64,000 nucleotides of DNA from Dendrolimus kikuchii. Lineage: Eukaryota; Arthropoda; Insecta; Lepidoptera; Lasiocampidae. The notes beneath the pieces are model-generated. The model saw nothing but the letters and a program-made list of their open reading frames with translations. It did not search any database and was not told the DNA's origin. The translations under genes and the position numbers were made by a program. Within the stretch, counting starts at the first letter, position 1, and the number at the start of each line of letters is the position of its first letter. The stretch lies in contig CM034389.1 in NCBI GenBank assembly GCA_019925095.2, positions 134,001-198,000 on the forward strand, given 5' to 3'. Positions 62,748 to 64,000 of the stretch are shown here, piece after piece.

Positions 62748-62997
62748 ATTAGCTTTTGCCCGCAACTTCGTCCGCGTGGAATAGTTACAAAAAGTAAGTT
62801 TAAAAATCCCCTTGATTTTGAAATATTCTTCATTAGTGCTCCGCTCCTATTGGTCTTAGCGTGATGATATAGCCTATAGCCTTCCTCGATAAATGGGCTA
62901 TCCAACACTGAAAGAATTTCTCAAATCAGAGCAGTAGTTCCTGAGATTAGCGCGTTCAAACAAACAAACTCTCCAGCTTTATATATTAGTATAAGGT
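62748..62997 (-). mobile_element. Helitron-like element, family H1, diverged copy
   Basis: It matches the other H1 copies (GCCTATAGCCTTCCTCGATA and TTCCTGAGATTAGCGCGTTC), but the terminal CTAG reads TTAG. Confidence 0.5.
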
Positions 62998-63350
62998 TAA
63001 ACAATCGATCCTTAGATTTGTATAGTATATTATTTTTTTATGTCTTGTACATGTCTTTATTCCTAGTTTTTAATATTTTTTCAGTAAAACTACAATGAAT
63101 CTCATTTTTATTTTGATAGTATGGACTGGATCTAGATCTATTTTGAAAAAAAAAAATTGTCGCGACAACCTGAAAAGTGATCTTCCTTCACTTGTCTTTC
63201 TTTCTAGCATATTGCACCTGTGAAATCACAAGTCTTCAAGTCATCCTTAATTAAATGAATTCATCCTTTTTTTTAACCAGTAATTTCCTTGTTTAATATT
63301 TCTTAATCACATTATGTTCCTCTTTCCTTGTTACATTTCCCAAAAAATAT
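62998..63350. other. No recognisable feature
   Basis: AT-rich sequence. Confidence 0.4.
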
Positions 63351-63869
63351 TGTTACGAGTTTAGCGGGACTCGAATTAAAATGCCTTTAGAATTATTATA
63401 GACTTTATTAGAACTATACCAACACGTATAACACAGGTACAAATATAACTGAATATAACAAATCCAAACCTAATGCAGAAAATCGTAATTCAATAAAACG
63501 CGCAAAGTCTGTTACTATTAGATTCCCGAATGTACACACGTCTCGCCTTGATCGTAGTTCTCACTCAACTGCCTCCTCTGTCCATCAGGCCATCGTTTTA
63601 TATGCAAATATGCTCGTCGACATAATTTCCTAGAATTAGCTTGCATTTATAATCCGTAACACCTGGCTAATTATGCAGCCTGCAAGCGGCCGTAGACGAG
63701 TACAATAGAACAATAGGCTGTTCTTCACAATAACTAGAAACGTATGCCAAAAAATAAGTAAACAAAAGAAGACGATCATGAAATGATTACAATCAGTTCA
63801 AATGCCGACAGGCAATAAAATGTTTTGTTTCAGATATGCAGGTGGATTTTGTTTTTGTCGAAACCTAAG
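63351..63869 (-). mobile_element. Solo LTR, family G, interrupted at the window edge
   Basis: The plus strand starts TGTTACGAGT after atat and follows the family to GTCGAAACCTAAGT, where a family S copy breaks it. The LTR end lies beyond the window. Confidence 0.7.
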
Positions 63870-64000
63870 TTTTTTTTTATTATTATTCCAGGAGATCAGC
63901 AGACAGGCAGACGGCCCACTTGATGGTAAGCGGTGGACATTTGCAACAGCAAAGTTGCTACAAATGCGCTGCTGCTCTCTTAAGGGAGACTGGAACCTGG
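63870..64000 (-). mobile_element. Family S short retroposon, cut by the window end
   Basis: A T-run, then CCAGGAGATCAGCAGACAGG, continuing to the last base of the window. Confidence 0.82.

Noticed and set aside
55700..63869. The two minus-strand family G LTRs as the ends of one full element
   Set aside because: The 6.9 kb between them contains RTE, Helitron-like, SINE and other LTR sequence but no gag or pol, and the LTRs differ in detail, so they are separate solo LTRs.

Overview
The window is nuclear DNA of an insect, almost certainly a moth or butterfly. The background is AT-rich, exons are small and very GC-rich, and most of the sequence is transposable-element debris of kinds common in Lepidoptera: RTE, R1-like and Jockey-like non-LTR elements, copia, Gypsy-type solo LTRs, mariner, Helitron-like A^T insertions and tRNA-derived SINEs. 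There are no bacterial-style operons and no CRISPR array.

The one host gene I can support lies on the minus strand and spans about 37 kb (54298 down to 17198). Eight exons (54239-54298, 36895-37072, 28054-28196, 27813-27965, 18429-18575, 18237-18354, 17702-17930, 17198-17411) have GT/AG boundaries and join in frame at every junction. They encode a signal peptide and Ig domains 1 to 4 of a Dscam-family adhesion receptor. The last exon ends on a donor, so the rest of the gene should lie to the left, mostly or wholly outside the window. Exons that match the alternatively spliced exon 4 and exon 6 positions of arthropod Dscam1 are single here, so this is probably a non-hypervariable paralogue.

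The large introns (17.2, 8.7 and 9.2 kb) and both flanks are packed with repeats. About 27 copies of one RTE-type element (family A, tail of TATG repeats) and over 20 copies of a short retroposon ending in CAATAAA plus poly(A) (family S) dominate, many with readable target-site duplications. Intron 1 holds a complete copia element (40622-45164) with 232-bp LTRs that read as identical, a 5-bp target duplication and two visible coding lesions. It also holds a deleted R1-like LINE (about 48653-50480). Other layers are five solo LTRs of one family, Helitron-like elements bounded by TC and CTAG, foldback elements, two long minisatellites (18-bp unit at 16.2-17.0 kb, 8-bp unit at 22.4-22.8 kb), a 5'-end mariner relic and several R1-like 3' ends.

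I found no clear new biological system. The most useful observations are the Dscam-type gene model, retroposons that landed within 50-95 bases of its splice sites, a retroposon/LINE chimera, an RTE lineage with a shared internal deletion, reused insertion points, and several filled-site/empty-site repeat pairs that fix element boundaries.
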